Position numbers and translations under genes: made by a program. The notes beneath the pieces were generated by a model. The model was not told where the DNA came from and did no database searches. It worked only from the letters and a program-made list of their open reading frames with translations. From positions 1,527,501 through 1,591,500 of the forward strand of contig JARHVA010002004.1 in the NCBI GenBank assembly GCA_037957365.1: a stretch of DNA of 64,000 bases. The letters run 5' to 3'. The stretch comes from Torreya grandis. Its lineage: Eukaryota; Streptophyta; Pinopsida; Cupressales; Taxaceae. Positions 10,191-22,270 of this stretch are shown here, one piece after another (position 1 is the first letter of the stretch; each line of letters opens with the position of its first letter).

Positions 10191-12907
10191 GGATAGTCAT
10201 CTCTATTAGTCAAAAATCAACTAGTCTTAGTTGATGCATCTTATGTAATAGAAGTGGTCATCATAGGGTAGATGCTCTAACACCTAAATCTTCCTACGCC
10301 AATAACCTATTATCCCTTAATCACTACAAACTGACACCATGACCTATTTTTTTGTATCCCATACCTACCCTACATATCCATACATATTATACCTATCCAT
10401 ATACCTATTCCATTCTTATCCCCTTACCTAATTAAGTCTTAAAAATAACCTTTAGAAAAATCACTTATGGCTCCTAAAACTAGCTTATAATTTTGGAAAA
10501 ATCACTCTTACCTTCTTATAGTTTTATAAAAATACTACTCACCAACTGCAACTTTAATATAATAAAATTCACCTTATGCGGTATTATAAAACTATAGTTT
10601 ACATATCATGGTTGTATAAAAGTGTAATTTTCTGCAAGCGATTTTCCAAAACTATGGGTAATGAGTGCATTACTCTAAATTACATCCATAAAATTGTAAC
10701 AAGGGGAAATACCCCAAGTTGTGATATTGTATTCTTCAAATTTAACCCTCATTAATACCTTAATAAATGTAATTAAACTATAAAATGACAAACTAACATG
10801 GGTTACATACCACTTGTCCTACCTTAACTGGTGATTGGAACTCACAAAGTCTTTATCTATCATAAGAAGCATTTGGGAATATGATGAATTTTTGATACCT
10901 CTATAGTACAGGATTACAAAACATAAGAGTTAAACTTACTTATTTTACCCCCTAATTTTTTATTTAACCCCCCATAACCCTATTCTTTTCCCCTTTTACC
11001 TTGTTTTATTCCATGTCAAGCCTGCCTACTTATCCAAACAACTCATTCTGATTCACATGTCCATTTATCCATCCTTTAATGACATTTAAAATAAATACAC
11101 TCCATCCAATAATTCATTTTAATAATTTTTATGGGTATAGTCTTCTATTTTCCCACTCCCTATAAACCATCCTAAGTCAAAAGTACATCATGCTAATATA
11201 TTTCTAGACTATATGGGTAGTACTTGACTACTTTTTTGTGAACAATATAGCTTAGACATTAATTCCCATCCTATACTCCCATGGTGGCTCCAATAAATTA
11301 AATCACTTTGAACTATGATCCTTGTAAAAAATCTATCTATCATCATAAACCAATTATCCTCTATCCTATTCTCAACCTATATCTCTCCCTTGGATGAGAA
11401 TTATCAATAGCTTATGGACTTATTTATCGATACATTTCTTGAACATATGTCTTTGCCTCAATATTATTCATCTTATCCAAAGAATCTACTCACTTCTCTC
11501 CTTGAAAATGGCCTTTTCCTATGACTCATCTTATGAGGTTAATCATTGTTACTAATGTGTGTTCACTCTTAAGACTAGTCTTACACCTACAACCTCTTTC
11601 CCTCAAATTTATTCATGGGGCATCTTATCATTATTATCTTAACTATCATCTAGATCATTCCATCCCCTCATCATATTTATCCTTATACCATGATCTCTTT
11701 TTGAGTTGCCATTCTGTTCATTCCTATTTGCATGCCCCATCAAGGGGGTAATGGTTTTTATTTGAAAGACCATTACTCCCACCTTCTTCAGTCATAATAC
11801 CCTTTCAAAGATGCTCAAATGTATACATCTAAATCTTCTCACTGTAACCATTCCACTAATTATATCATTTATTAAAATTAATCCTACAATGATAGTCCTA
11901 ATCAAATAATTAAATTCAATTCCCCATTTAATATTTGCTACATCATGGAGACCTTCCTATACACCGATGTTATATTAATCCCTTGATTACACCAATAATA
12001 TCCCATTGAATCACTAATCCCACCCCATTAATTAACCACTTCCATATTTAATATTCAAAATATTTTACCTACCCCTAATCCCCCACCTCCTTGCCCAAAC
12101 CAACCTATCCATAGCCTCTCCTACACACCTACATCCCTAACCCTCCCTACAACACCTAAATTAATCCATATGAACCCCTAATAAAATATATAATCTTATA
12201 AAATCTAGATCATCCTCTAAATTTATATAATTCTCTAAAACTAGATAATTCTTATGAATGTAAAATTCATTTTTATCCTCTCCCACCACACTATAAATAA
12301 CCAAGAATAGAGCTAGGTGGAACTAACTTGAAAGCCTTAGAAATTTTAAATGTATATATAAGATCTATTAGCCTTCACACTCTCACTTCATCCCCATTAT
12401 CCTTGCATCCAAGAAGCTATTAATCCTTGCATGCTTAGTTCATATTTTGAAGCCACCATTATGCAAGTATCCAATAAGCAAGTCAATAATCCTTGGAGAA
12501 TCAATTTAAAGATCGTGGAGGCAAGATAAGATAAGTAATATGATATTAAAAAACTTCTTATAGTTTCTAATTTATTCCATATTATCTCCCTTTCATGTTT
12601 CATTATAATGTTTGGTTAAGTTACTATATATAGTATATTAAATCTATAGCTCAAAATTTAAAATCATAAATCATCTATTGAAAAAACAACCTTAAATGGT
12701 TGGTAATTTTTGTAATCCAAAATCACTTATTCTGAATGACTCACACATCAACAATATGAAATTTAACTACATTAACTATCATTGATTAAATCATAGAATG
12801 ACTCACATATTGACATTTTTTAAGACAAATAGTCAAATCTTGAATAATAAAATAAAACCTAGAATACTAAAAGAAGCTTCCTTTCTTTAAAAAACCTCAC
12901 ATGTAAG
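10191..12907. other. Unit 1 non-coding segment between PMD relic and copia
   Basis: C/T-rich, with phrases conserved in units 2 and 3 and, from about 11530, in the partial unit at 44570. Examples are 'taaggtgtgttcacccttaggactagtcttacacc' and 'ctaatcccccacctccttgccc'. No coding region is recognised. It ends at 'cctcacatgtaag', the copia insertion site. Confidence 0.6.
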
Positions 12908-13426
12908 TGTTAGGAATATATAACACATAGAAATTTTTTATAAAATAAAGACACAAATAAAATTCATAAAAACAACCCAAGATAAATATATATTTAATGT
13001 AGTTCACCTAAAATGGGATACATTCACACAAAAATAGTCAATCCTTCTCTTATTCAGTGCAATAAATGAAGGGATAAATTTATAATATATATAGTGCAAT
13101 TTCTTATTCACTCATACTGATTATGTCACGGTGTTTACAATTCCCTCATATCAAAGGAAGGTTACATATTAGGAGAAAATTGCACCAACATAATTTCTAC
13201 CATTAGATCTATGACCTAATAGTCGATGGTCCAAATTTACTATAAAATTACAATATTTTACAATAAAGTTTTCAACCCCTTAGGCCCCCATAGTGAGCTT
13301 AGTTGGGGGGGGTCCACCGCCACCCCGCCCGAACCCCCCCTTCTCGCACGCCCCCCCCCCCCCCCCCCCACACCCCCACTTTTAGGAGCTAGGCATTACA
13401 ATAATATTAGGCTCTATCATCTAACA
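12908..13426 (-). repeat. Copia A 3' LTR
   Basis: On the plus strand it runs from TGTTAGG to CTAACA, 519 bp. It aligns with 17737-18207 and with LTRs at 31727, 43868, 45934, 50480 and 62321. A GC-rich block at 13306-13378 includes a run of 19 C. The corresponding place in the other LTRs varies strongly in length and base. Confidence 0.9.
13351..13369. repeat. Poly-C tract (C19) in copia LTR
   Basis: Nineteen consecutive C in a C-rich block. Sister LTRs have shorter mixed G and C runs at this place, so the tract is hypervariable. Confidence 0.95.
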
Positions 13427-13439
13427 ATCTCCCACTTGG
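13427..13439 (-). promoter_or_regulatory. Polypurine tract of copia A
   Basis: On the minus strand CCAAGTGGGAGAT lies directly before the 3' LTR start TGTTAG. This is the usual plant copia plus-strand primer. The same tract flanks the 3' LTRs at 32201, 46417 and 62827. Confidence 0.85.
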
Positions 13440-13899
13440 AGACCATTTCCTACAACTCCACCACTACAAATCTTCCTTGGACTTTTATTTGAACTTTAAC
13501 TGTGACATATTTCTCATCTTCCTTGTTATTCCAGAATACCTATTTAAATTTAACATCTTCCCAACTTCTCCTTTGTGACTAACTTTTTTAGCATATATAT
13601 AGGATTCTGTCTTGTATGGATCTTTTCCAACATCAGTTGACCATCATCTAAAACTGAATGAATGAAGTGATAATTGAGTTGCATATGTTTGTTTCTTGAA
13701 TGGAATGCTTAGTACATTACTAAATCAATCAGACTCTGGATACCACTATACAACATAAAATATTCCATATTTTACCTCAACTCTTTCATGAACTGGCGCA
13801 TCCATATCATCACCTTGCTTGCTTATGTAGCTACAACATACTATGCCTTTGTAATTGACAAAGGAACTACTTATATAATTTTGAAATATAACTAACTAT

Positions 13900-15200
13900 T
13901 ATGTTACCAATAGTGAATACATAACATGTCGTGCTCCTCCTACCATCCAAATGTCCAACCATGTCTACATCAACATATCCTTGTAGTTTAATATTTGATG
14001 CTTTATAACATAACTATCTATCAATGGTCCCTCTCAAATACCTTAGAATAAACTTTAATGCATCCCAATGATCTTTTCTTTGATTATTTGTAAACCCATT
14101 AACAACTCCCACTAAATACACAATGTCTTATATCATACACACCATAACTACATCAACATATCCTTGTAGTTTAATATTTGATGCTTTATAACATAACTAT
14201 CTATCAATGGTCCCTCTCAAATACCTTAGAATAAACTTTAATGCATCCCAATGATCTTTTCTTTGATTATTTGTAAACCCATTAACAACTCCCACTAAAT
14301 ACACAATGTCTTATATCATGCACACCATAACATACATTAAACTTTCAACTGCTAAATCATAGAGAATTTTGGACATGTAATTGATTTATTTATACATTTT
14401 ACAACTCTATTCTTTAATTAATTTGAATTACACTCCCAAAGGTATACTCACTCATTTTACACCTTTCATATTTAACCTAAGTAACACCTTCTTCATGTAT
14501 TCTTATTGAGACAATGTCAATTTTCTAGTTTTTCTCTATCTTGTTATTCTCATACTAAGGATTTATTTTGCGGCACCCAAATATTTCATAGAAAATGAAT
14601 TTTCTAGTTTTATTTCGAGATAATTTATATCATGCATGTTAGACTCTTAAATAATCATGTCATCTACACACAATAACTGGATAATATATATGTTATTATC
14701 TAATCTCTTAAAATAAACATAGTGGTCAAAATGACATCTATTATAGCCTTTCTCTTTCATAAACCTGTCAAATTTAAAATACCATTGCGTTGGATCTTGC
14801 TTTAGGTCATAAAAACTTTTATTCAACATGCAAACTATTTATTCCTTACCTTTAACTTTATATTCCTATTTCTCCTCTATATATATTTCCTCCTCCAAGT
14901 CACTGTGAATGAAAATAGTCTTCACATCTAACTATTCAAGGGGCACATCTTCTATTACTACCAAACATAAAATAGTTATTATAGAAGTCAATTTAATAAT
15001 TATATAAAATATTTCATCAAAATCTATAGCTATTCTTGGTGAAATTCCCTTTAAAACAAGTATGGCCTTATACCTCTTTTTACCTCCATCCTCTTCCTTC
15101 AACCTATAAACCCATTTATTTTACAATGCTCTTTTACCTACATGTAATTTAATCACATCACAAATTTGGTTATGTACCAAGGAGTCCGTCTCATTTTTCA
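13900..15200 (-). pseudogene. Copia A reverse transcriptase and RNase H relic
   Basis: The minus strand at 14829-14647 reads KSFYDLKQDPTQWYFKFD and QLLCVDDMII, corresponding to the copia RT motifs LYGLKQ(S/A)PRxWYxKFD and LYVDDM. Below it the RNase H region reads as DALKFILRYLRGTIDR and KLQGYVDVD (family: KRILRYLKGT, GYxDADWAG). It would copy element RNA into DNA. It is interrupted by stops, and a 183-bp stretch of RNase H is present twice in tandem. Confidence 0.85.
13965..14330. repeat. 183-bp perfect-looking tandem duplication inside RNase H relic
   Basis: 13965-14147 and 14148-14330 are the same 183 bases with one visible difference (atcatac versus atcatgc near the end). 183 is 61 codons, so the duplication keeps frame. 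No other copia copy in the window has it. Confidence 0.95.
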
Positions 15201-15399
15201 TGCCTTGCTCTCACTTCTTTCTAGTTTTTACATGCATTGCTCCGTCATAGGTTTTAAGCTCATGATCATCAATCAATAATGTATAACAAAGTTAAGGAGA
15301 GTATCATTCAAGGTGTCTACTTACCCAAGTAGATCTTATAACTACACTTTAATGAGTTTGAGGTACTTTTTTTTGTTTTAGTTATTGCACGTATAATAT

Positions 15400-16350
15400 T
15401 TGATCACTTTTTGAATTTTATTTTTAGTGATTTGATCAAATAGAGCATATTCCATATTTGGATTTTCTTGTTTCTTTCACTATAACTAATATCTATACAT
15501 AACCTTATCATTAAAGATCACATCTCTACTCCTAATGATTATATAATTTAAAAATTACACAAATAGTAACAAAAGTCATTAAATCCATGTTCAATAAATG
15601 TACATTTCTTAAATATTTTTTCAATTTTGGTTCTATTTTATTTATCAATATGGAGAAATGTTTCACAACTGTAAGTATTTAAAAATGAATAGTCTACCTT
15701 TATACCTATCCATGCTTCCCTTAGAATGCCACCATCCAAAAGAATTAAAAGCCTTCTATTTATTAAGTAAATAAAACTATCCATAACATCTATCCAAAAA
15801 TGTAAGGGGAACCTTGCATGCAATATCATGCTCCTTGCACACTAAATGATTGTCATGTTCATCCATTTTGACACATCAATTTGTTGTGGTGTTCTTGAAA
15901 CCATCTTTTGTCTATGAAACCCATGCAATGACCCTTAATTATCAAATTCCCTATTGTAATATTAACCTTCATTATCTAATCTGACACACTTCAACTTATT
16001 TCATTTCTCATTCTCAACCAAAGCTTTCCATTTCATAAAAGTATTAAAAATTTTAGATTTTTTTATATGCAATAAACTCAAGTTTTTCTATTTGCATCAT
16101 CAATAAAACTAGCATAAAAGAAGAGCCACATATGGATGATACCTGAGCCAGTACCCATACACCTTTGTGCATAAGATGTAACTTTTCATTCTTATTTATC
16201 ATTGTAAATATAATAAATCTAACTCTCTTGTATTTTCCATACATGCAGTGGTCGTAGAAATATAAATCCATCTTCTTTCAATCTAGAAACATATTCTTTG
16301 AGTGGATAACTTGCATCCCCTTCTCATTCATGTGCCCAAGTGTGATGTAC
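15400..16350 (-). pseudogene. Copia A integrase relic
   Basis: At 16271-16053 the minus strand reads LYFYDHCMYGKYKRVRF (family: CxxCxxGKxxRxxF) and LMHKGVWVLAQVSSICGS, where the catalytic Asp of HTDVWGP is now Gly. At 15829-15638 it reads MILHARFPLHFWIDVMDSF and LDGGILREAWIGIKVDYSFL (family: MLLxARLPxxFWAEA, LDGxxPxExWxG). A (TA)37 tract lies just upstream. It is inactive. Confidence 0.85.
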
Positions 16351-16404
16351 CATAATTTTGTATCCTCTTCTGTAGAAGATAAAATAATGGAAGAGTCAAC
16401 ATTA

Positions 16405-16406
<2 letters not shown>

Positions 16407-16480
<74 letters not shown>
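16407..16480. repeat. (TA)37 microsatellite
   Basis: Seventy-four bases of uninterrupted TA within copia A, upstream of the integrase relic. The sister copies at about 42645 and 49215 have only 'ataya' at this point, so the expansion is private to copy A. Confidence 0.97.
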
Positions 16481-16484
<4 letters not shown>

Positions 16485-17045
16485 ATTTACAAATCTTTTC
16501 TAATTTTGATATTACCAATGATATTCTAGTGACCTTCCATGAATTTTATACAAATGTAACTATGCAAGATTCACTTCGCAAGTACCTTGCTAAAATTAAA
16601 TTTATTCTCAATTTAGGAACATGCCTCACATTTAAAGCAACCATTTATTTTTATTTTTTAATTTTATATGTATCTTACCCTTTCCTATAATTTTACAAGG
16701 TTTACCATCACCAAAATAAACTTGTCCAAAATCACCTTGAACACAATCTTAAAAATATTTCCTATGGGGTGTATCATGAAAGGAAGCCCCTGAATCTAAA
16801 TCCCAAAAATCATTAATATTATCCAATGAAAGGATTAAAATATCTTGAAACACGTCACCTTCTACATTTACTTCCATATTTTTATGTTGTTTTCCTTGTC
16901 CTTGTTTTCCTTAGAATGGCAAAAATATTTATTCTAGTGTCCTTTCTTCCCATAAATATAGCACACCAAAATTCTTCTAGATTCAAATTTTCCCTTATTC
17001 TACTTCCCATAATTCCATAGGATATTTTATCTATCATTTTGACTT

Positions 17046-17660
17046 ATGCCATTATCCATAGTCAAAACATTACCTAATGTCTCACCTATGTTTTTTCATC
17101 GCATTTTATCATTAAGAATAACACCAATAACATCATCAAAATTTAAAGCTTTTGAACAAGAGATAAAATTAATCAAAACCATGACTAAGCCATTCCATCT
17201 TTCTAGTAATGATCATAGAATAAGAAGAGCCCTAAACTCATCATCAATGTTAACTCCAACAGATATTAAATGATTTGTGGTTGTGCTAAATTCATTTAAA
17301 TGTTCAAAAATATACCCACCTTCTGACATCTCCATATTAAATAAATTCTTCATAAGAAATACTTTGTTGAAAGTTGAAGTTTTTACATACAATCTATCCA
17401 ATACCTTTATTTCATCTATTGTTGTCTTTTATTTTGAAACTTTTAAGGTTATCAATATTGCCAGACACAACCGTATTGTTCCTAGTGCCTTTCATTCAAG
17501 AACCTCCAATTATTTGTCCTTCATAGACATTGACTTCATTATTATTCATCTCAATGATAGAAAAATATCCTTATGGTATAAATAGTCCTCCATTTTCATC
17601 ATTCATAGTTTGTAGTTTTGGCCATTAGACTTCTCAACCTTAAACATGAATTCTTTCGTC
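17046..17660 (-). pseudogene. Copia A gag relic
   Basis: At 17401-17213 the minus strand reads MDRLYVKTSTFNKVFLMKNL then NMEMSEGGYIFEHLNEFS and GVNIDDEFRALLIL. This is the UBN2-type copia gag (family: LxxLYxxxSxxxKxxLxxxLxxLKMxEGxSVxEHLNxF). It would form the virus-like particle shell. Frames are interrupted on both sides. Confidence 0.85.
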
Positions 17661-17720
17661 ATTACTTCCATTCAAACGAAGAACCCTTTTTCATGTGATT
17701 TTATCTAGAAAATAAACCTT

Positions 17721-17734
17721 TGGCTCTAATACTA
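17721..17734 (-). promoter_or_regulatory. Primer binding site of copia A (initiator tRNA-Met)
   Basis: The minus strand reads TAGTATTAGAGCCA next to the 5' LTR end. The consensus TGGTATCAGAGCCA matches the initiator tRNA-Met 3' end; two transitions have occurred. Confidence 0.85.
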
Positions 17735-17736
17735 GT

Positions 17737-18207
17737 TTTTAGGAATATAAAACATAGAGCAATATTAGTAAAATAAATATAAAAATAAAATACAAAAAAA
17801 AACACAAAATAAAAATAGGTTTAATGTGGTTTTCCTGAAATGGGTTATGTCCACACAAAAATAGCAAGTTCTTCTGTTAATTAGTTCAAAAAATGAAGGA
17901 ATAAACTTCCAACACATCTACTATAATTTCTTCTTTACTCATTGTTAGTCTGTTGCCATGATTATAATGGCCTCATATCAAAGGAGGGTTACATATTAGG
18001 GAAAAATGCACCAAAATAATTTCTACCATTAGATTTGCAACCTAATAGTGAATGGTCTAGATTTACTATGTAGTCACAATATGTTACAATACATTTTCAA
18101 CCCACCTGGTCCCCCATGGTGACCTTAGTGGGGGGAATTTCCCCCCACCCACACCTCCCATGTTAGGAACTGGGCATTTTAATAAGATTAGGCTCCACCA
18201 TCCAATA
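17737..18207 (-). repeat. Copia A 5' LTR
   Basis: 471 bp. On the plus strand it runs from TTTTAGGAATATA (TG mutated to TT) to CCAATA. It aligns along its length with 12908-13426, with heavy substitution between the two. That implies great age. Confidence 0.88.
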
Positions 18208-19837
18208 GCAATCAATGATGTATAAATAAAATCTAAGGCTTAATAATTTCAAAACAGTAACCTAGAATACTAAAAAAACATATTTTACCATTTATAGAAA
18301 ATTCATAAGAAAAAGACAAAGATTACTAAAAAAACCGTGAGGCTCGTGAGTATATGTAATCCCAAGAACAATCAAAATAAATCAAATATGGATAGAAAAT
18401 ATTTGTTTTTTAATACACATTGAAAAAAATATTTATAAACCCTATGACATTATGGCCCATAGCCTTAGTGATATATAAAATACCTCATCTGTAAATAATG
18501 ATAGCTAAGCAAAATTCATGGATTGGTCATGCTTAAAAACTCCAATGGATATAGACATGGGTCTCCTACAATATGCATTTTTGAATCCTGAGACATGTAC
18601 CCAATTTGTCATTTATGTAAAAAATAAAATAAATAAACCCATAATAATAGAAAACATTATGTTTCTATTAAAACTTGTAATTCAAAATAACTCATTTAAA
18701 ATTATTCATAGATTAACTACACTAAAATTAACTACAATTTAAGAATTCAAGAAATTATGACAAGTGAAATTTGCATCAAACATTTGAATCCATATTAAAA
18801 AAATTTAAATGATTTGGCTTATAACCCTAGTGAGGTATAAAAAACCTCGTCTATTTGCAGTGGTGGAAACTAACGATAAGTAGTCTTGTAATCACTACTA
18901 TTCTTCCTATAATCCCATATGATAAACACTTGATATCCTATTGCATTAAACAACATCACACATGAAATGATATGGCCCAATGGGAACAAAGAAGTGATGA
19001 TGGTGCATGAGGGATCAACATTAAATAGTGTAATGATTAAAAAATTGAATGCGAAGTGATGGGTAATATCTCTAGTGTGATGAGTCTAATCAACTTGAAT
19101 TAGGTGTATTAATTTTGTGGGTTGTGCATTATTAACCAATGTTTAAATGGTTAAATTTTCATTCCCACTTGGATTTTTTTAATGATTTTACCATCATCAA
19201 TCGATCAGACCTACAAAATGGTACCATAATAACCCCTTACATAGTAATTAAAACCATGGGTCCATACTACCACGTCAGATGTCTAAACCAAGAATCATAT
19301 ATCCATAAACGTCAATTTTACATGTTTATGTGGCATGTTTTAAATGCCACATAAACACAAAGTTAAGTCTATAGACTTTTGAGTCCTCTCCCTTAATGAG
19401 GTGTAGACAAGATAAAGTTGAAGAGACCAAATTAAGGTCCTTTTGGTGTTTCTATGATGATAAATTTTATTTTATATTAAACAAATCACTAAATAGGTAT
19501 TTATTTGTAAGTAAAATGATAAATAAAAAATATGGAATAAAAATTAAAATGAAGGCTTTGTTTTGCAATTTTTAATCTCCAAAAGCTTTTGGGAAGGATG
19601 TATTTGGTTTTTTAAAAGCCAAGTCTTGCCAAGATAATTTTACTGTTTGTATATTTTACTAACTTGGTAATCAGTCTTAGAAAAATGTGTTTCTAAATAT
19701 GAATAATAGAATAATAAACAAGATTATAAACTCTTTTTTTAATTTTATGTTGTCAATATATATGATAACTTAAAAAAAATAGATTTAATTTTAAATATTT
19801 GATAAGCTTTGTTTATATGTCTCACACACACACACAC

Positions 19838-19880
<43 letters not shown>

Positions 19881-20600
19881 TTACATGAATTTATTATATA
19901 AGAGGTATTTATGTTTATCTAGCCTATTCGTTGACAACTTTCCTTATACATTTTTACAATTTTAATTTAATAATACCTTCAAAAATCATATATTTACAGC
20001 GTGGTTCTATTGTGCTTATTTCTTTCCCAATATTGGTTTTATACGTAATTGAAATTTTATATCTATATGAACATATTCAATATTTTTATTTTCCATAAAA
20101 TAATATCATTTTTTTTAAAAATATACCACATGTCAGGTTAAATAATCGAAGTGCAATGATCGAAGTGCACTGTATGTTTATGCAAATTTATTTATGCTTA
20201 ATAGTTAATATATGGAATTATGGGAATTTTATTTGTATAGTGAAAAGTTTCACTTTTGGTCTTCCAATTTTTTTAAAATAGTTTAAGCTTTGTATTTTGT
20301 GGTTGACATCAACTTCTTTATATATTCTTTTAATCAACTCTTACTATTTTTTTACCAATGTTTTTTCTTAAATCAGTGTAAGTTTAATACATGTAGAATC
20401 AATTTCACATATTTTATCTCAAAAAACATGATTTTTCTACAATTTAATTTAACAGGCATTTCTTTTACAAATTATTGGAGGATATCAATACTATAGGGTA
20501 TGGATAGAATATCATTTTATGAAAAAGATTCAAGTTCAAAATTTATTTCAAAAAAATGGAGTTCTTTATGCATAAACATGATAAAAATCATGCTCCACAT
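18208..20600. other. Unit 1 right flank of copia, non-coding
   Basis: Shared with 44333-44569 and 50936-53320. It contains two related segments around 18420-18500 and 18785-18860, each with 'catagccttagtgaggtataaaa.acctc'. These are an internal duplication about 360 bases apart, also present at 51180 and 51565. A CA/TA microsatellite sits at 19823. No gene is recognised. Confidence 0.55.
19823..19877. repeat. (CA)9(TA)18 compound microsatellite
   Basis: Alternating CA followed by TA. The homologous point in the partial unit (about 52596) has only 'cacatagatacatg', so the expansion is local. Confidence 0.95.
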
Positions 20601-21420
20601 TTGTGAGGAAAGATAAGAGACAGAGCCAAATATAGCCATTATGTTCCTCATCGACAAATATATTTAAATGAGACATATGGTGTTATTAATGTCGACGAAT
20701 CTTACACTTTTTCAAATTTTTGTCAACATGCTAATCAAGGAGTCGATAATTATTCACAACAAAATTCAAAAATGGAGGAAATTGTTTCATTATCTCAAAC
20801 ATTTTAAATTGATAATACTAATGAGGAGATGGAAAAAGAATTCAAAGAGAATATTTGGACAAATCATGTTGTGATTTACCATTAATTTTAAATTTTGATG
20901 AGGTTTATGAAGGTGTAAACCATGGAAACCTTAGAAAACGACATTGCAATAAAGTGGAAAATGGTGTAAATTTTAGGCATGAAATATAACTGACAAGAAT
21001 TCAATGAAAAAACAAGTGAACCAAGTTGATAAAGACCTTAAAAATAGTAATAATTTGAAATATCATTGGGGATACACCTTCAACATGGAGTTTTTATGAA
21101 GAAATAAATTTCATTATTGAGAAAACATACAAACTGATTGGTCTTATGAAAGGTTATCATAGAAAATAATCAGTCAATCTAAGCATGATTTCAATTTAAA
21201 AAGATACAAAATGAAAATCATATAAATAAATTCCACCTATTATTATTTGAAAAAATTGAAGTGGTGCATATCCAAAAACTTCCTTTAAAAAATTTAGAGT
21301 TGAGGGAAAACTTGTAAAAGGAAAACGACTATCCTATGAATATTTGGGAGAAAGTGCATACAAATCTTGGACCATTTCACTCTGAAAATGAAATAAATTG
21401 AGGAGGGTAGATTAAATATT
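20600..21420 (+). pseudogene. Degenerate hydrophilic ORF, possible PIF/Harbinger ORF1 (Myb/SANT-like)
   Basis: The plus strand reads NETYGVINVDESYTFSNFCQ followed by an acidic, Asn/Gln-rich stretch, a stop, then NEEMEKEFKENIWTN. Further on it reads GDTPSTWSFYEEINFIIEKT. The composition is protein-like and stops are sparse for this AT content. A related but more broken copy lies at about 53340-54060. The WSFYEEIN phrase resembles trihelix/SANT-like partner proteins of PIF/Harbinger elements, and a Harbinger transposase relic faces it downstream. Function is inferred only from position and weak similarity; it could be an unrelated gene fragment. Confidence 0.4.
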
Positions 21421-21666
21421 GAGCATGTAGGACTGGAATAAGAGGGTAAATAAATGGAGAATATATTGGATGTGTAACTTCAAATTACAAATAGTATTTT
21501 ATACATGTAAAACACTACACTTAATTCACTTACATAAAATAATTAAATCTTATATCCAATTTATAACTTAAAAAAAAATTATACAATAGCTAACAAAAAT
21601 AGTATAACATTACTTCAAATTAATATTATCTTATCTTTTCCATTCAACAAATATAATGTACCTTTG

Positions 21667-22270
21667 TTATTTGTGTTGATCTCTTTCCATTCCTTCAGTA
21701 CACCATTCAGTCTTAGAATTAAAATATGAATTTAATTGTCTATGTGGCTCATCTACATTATTCATCTGTAAAAAAATATGAAGCACATAACATAACAATA
21801 TGATTTTGGGCACTTTTTCTAACTCTACGCCTACATCTTGCAAAAGTCTCCATCTGCATTTTATTATACCAAATGAATTACCAATCTTCACACACCCTCT
21901 AGATAAGTATTTTTCAAAAAGAGTCTGCATTGAGGAGAGATTGTTAATATATAAATTCAGTAAGTAGGGAGAAATAGGATAAGTAAAATCTCCAATTTAT
22001 TGGGGAAAAATAGTGCTTCCTTCAATTTGGAATGTTGGAAATGATAATACTTATCTATTTTTGTATTATTTTTTTATTATAGAAAAATTAAAATGATTAG
22101 CATCATGACAACCACCATGAACATTAACACACACATCTTAAAATATTTTTTTATGCGTTATAGATTCTTTGCAATAAAACACATTGAAAATGTTGTTGGT
22201 TTACATAAATTGTAGGAGTACAATATTTTTCAGGGGAATATGATAACTTAATATGTGTGCCATCAAATAC
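21667..22270 (-). pseudogene. PIF/Harbinger transposase relic (DDE_Tnp_4 type)
   Basis: Read from high to low coordinate: VFDGTHIKLSYSPEKY near 22270-22225 (family (A/C)xDGTHI, first catalytic Asp), then DVCVNVHGGCHDANHF near 22140-22095 (family DV..G..GSxHDxxV, second Asp), then IGDFTYPISPYLLN near 21990-21950 (family GDxGYPLxPxLLTP). Next is VKIGNSFGIIKCRWRLLQDV followed by VPKIILLCYVLHIFLQ (family IExxFGxxKxRWRxL and IxACCVLHNxL). The catalytic Glu of IExxFG is Gly here. There are frameshifts between the first two blocks. It would have cut and pasted its element at TWA sites. It is dead now and found only in unit 1. Confidence 0.85.

Larger units (their letters stand above)
12908..18207 (-). 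mobile_element. Ty1/copia LTR retrotransposon A (5.3 kb), decayed
   Basis: Complete structure on the minus strand: 5' LTR 17737-18207, tRNA-Met primer site 17721-17734, gag, integrase, RT, RNase H, PPT 13427-13439, 3' LTR 12908-13426. Left flank GTAAG and right flank GCAAT no longer match well. In copy C the flanks are GTAAG/GTAAA, which suggests the original 5-bp duplication. The element sits at the same place in every unit of the array, so it inserted once before amplification. The order integrase then RT is that of copia. All reading frames are broken. Confidence 0.9.

Noticed and set aside
13226..13492. Proline-rich 88-codon ORF over the C19 tract
   Set aside because: Created by the homopolymer inside an LTR.
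16407..16480. (TA)37 as a possible hairpin terminator or origin
   Set aside because: Simple microsatellite private to one old transposon copy.
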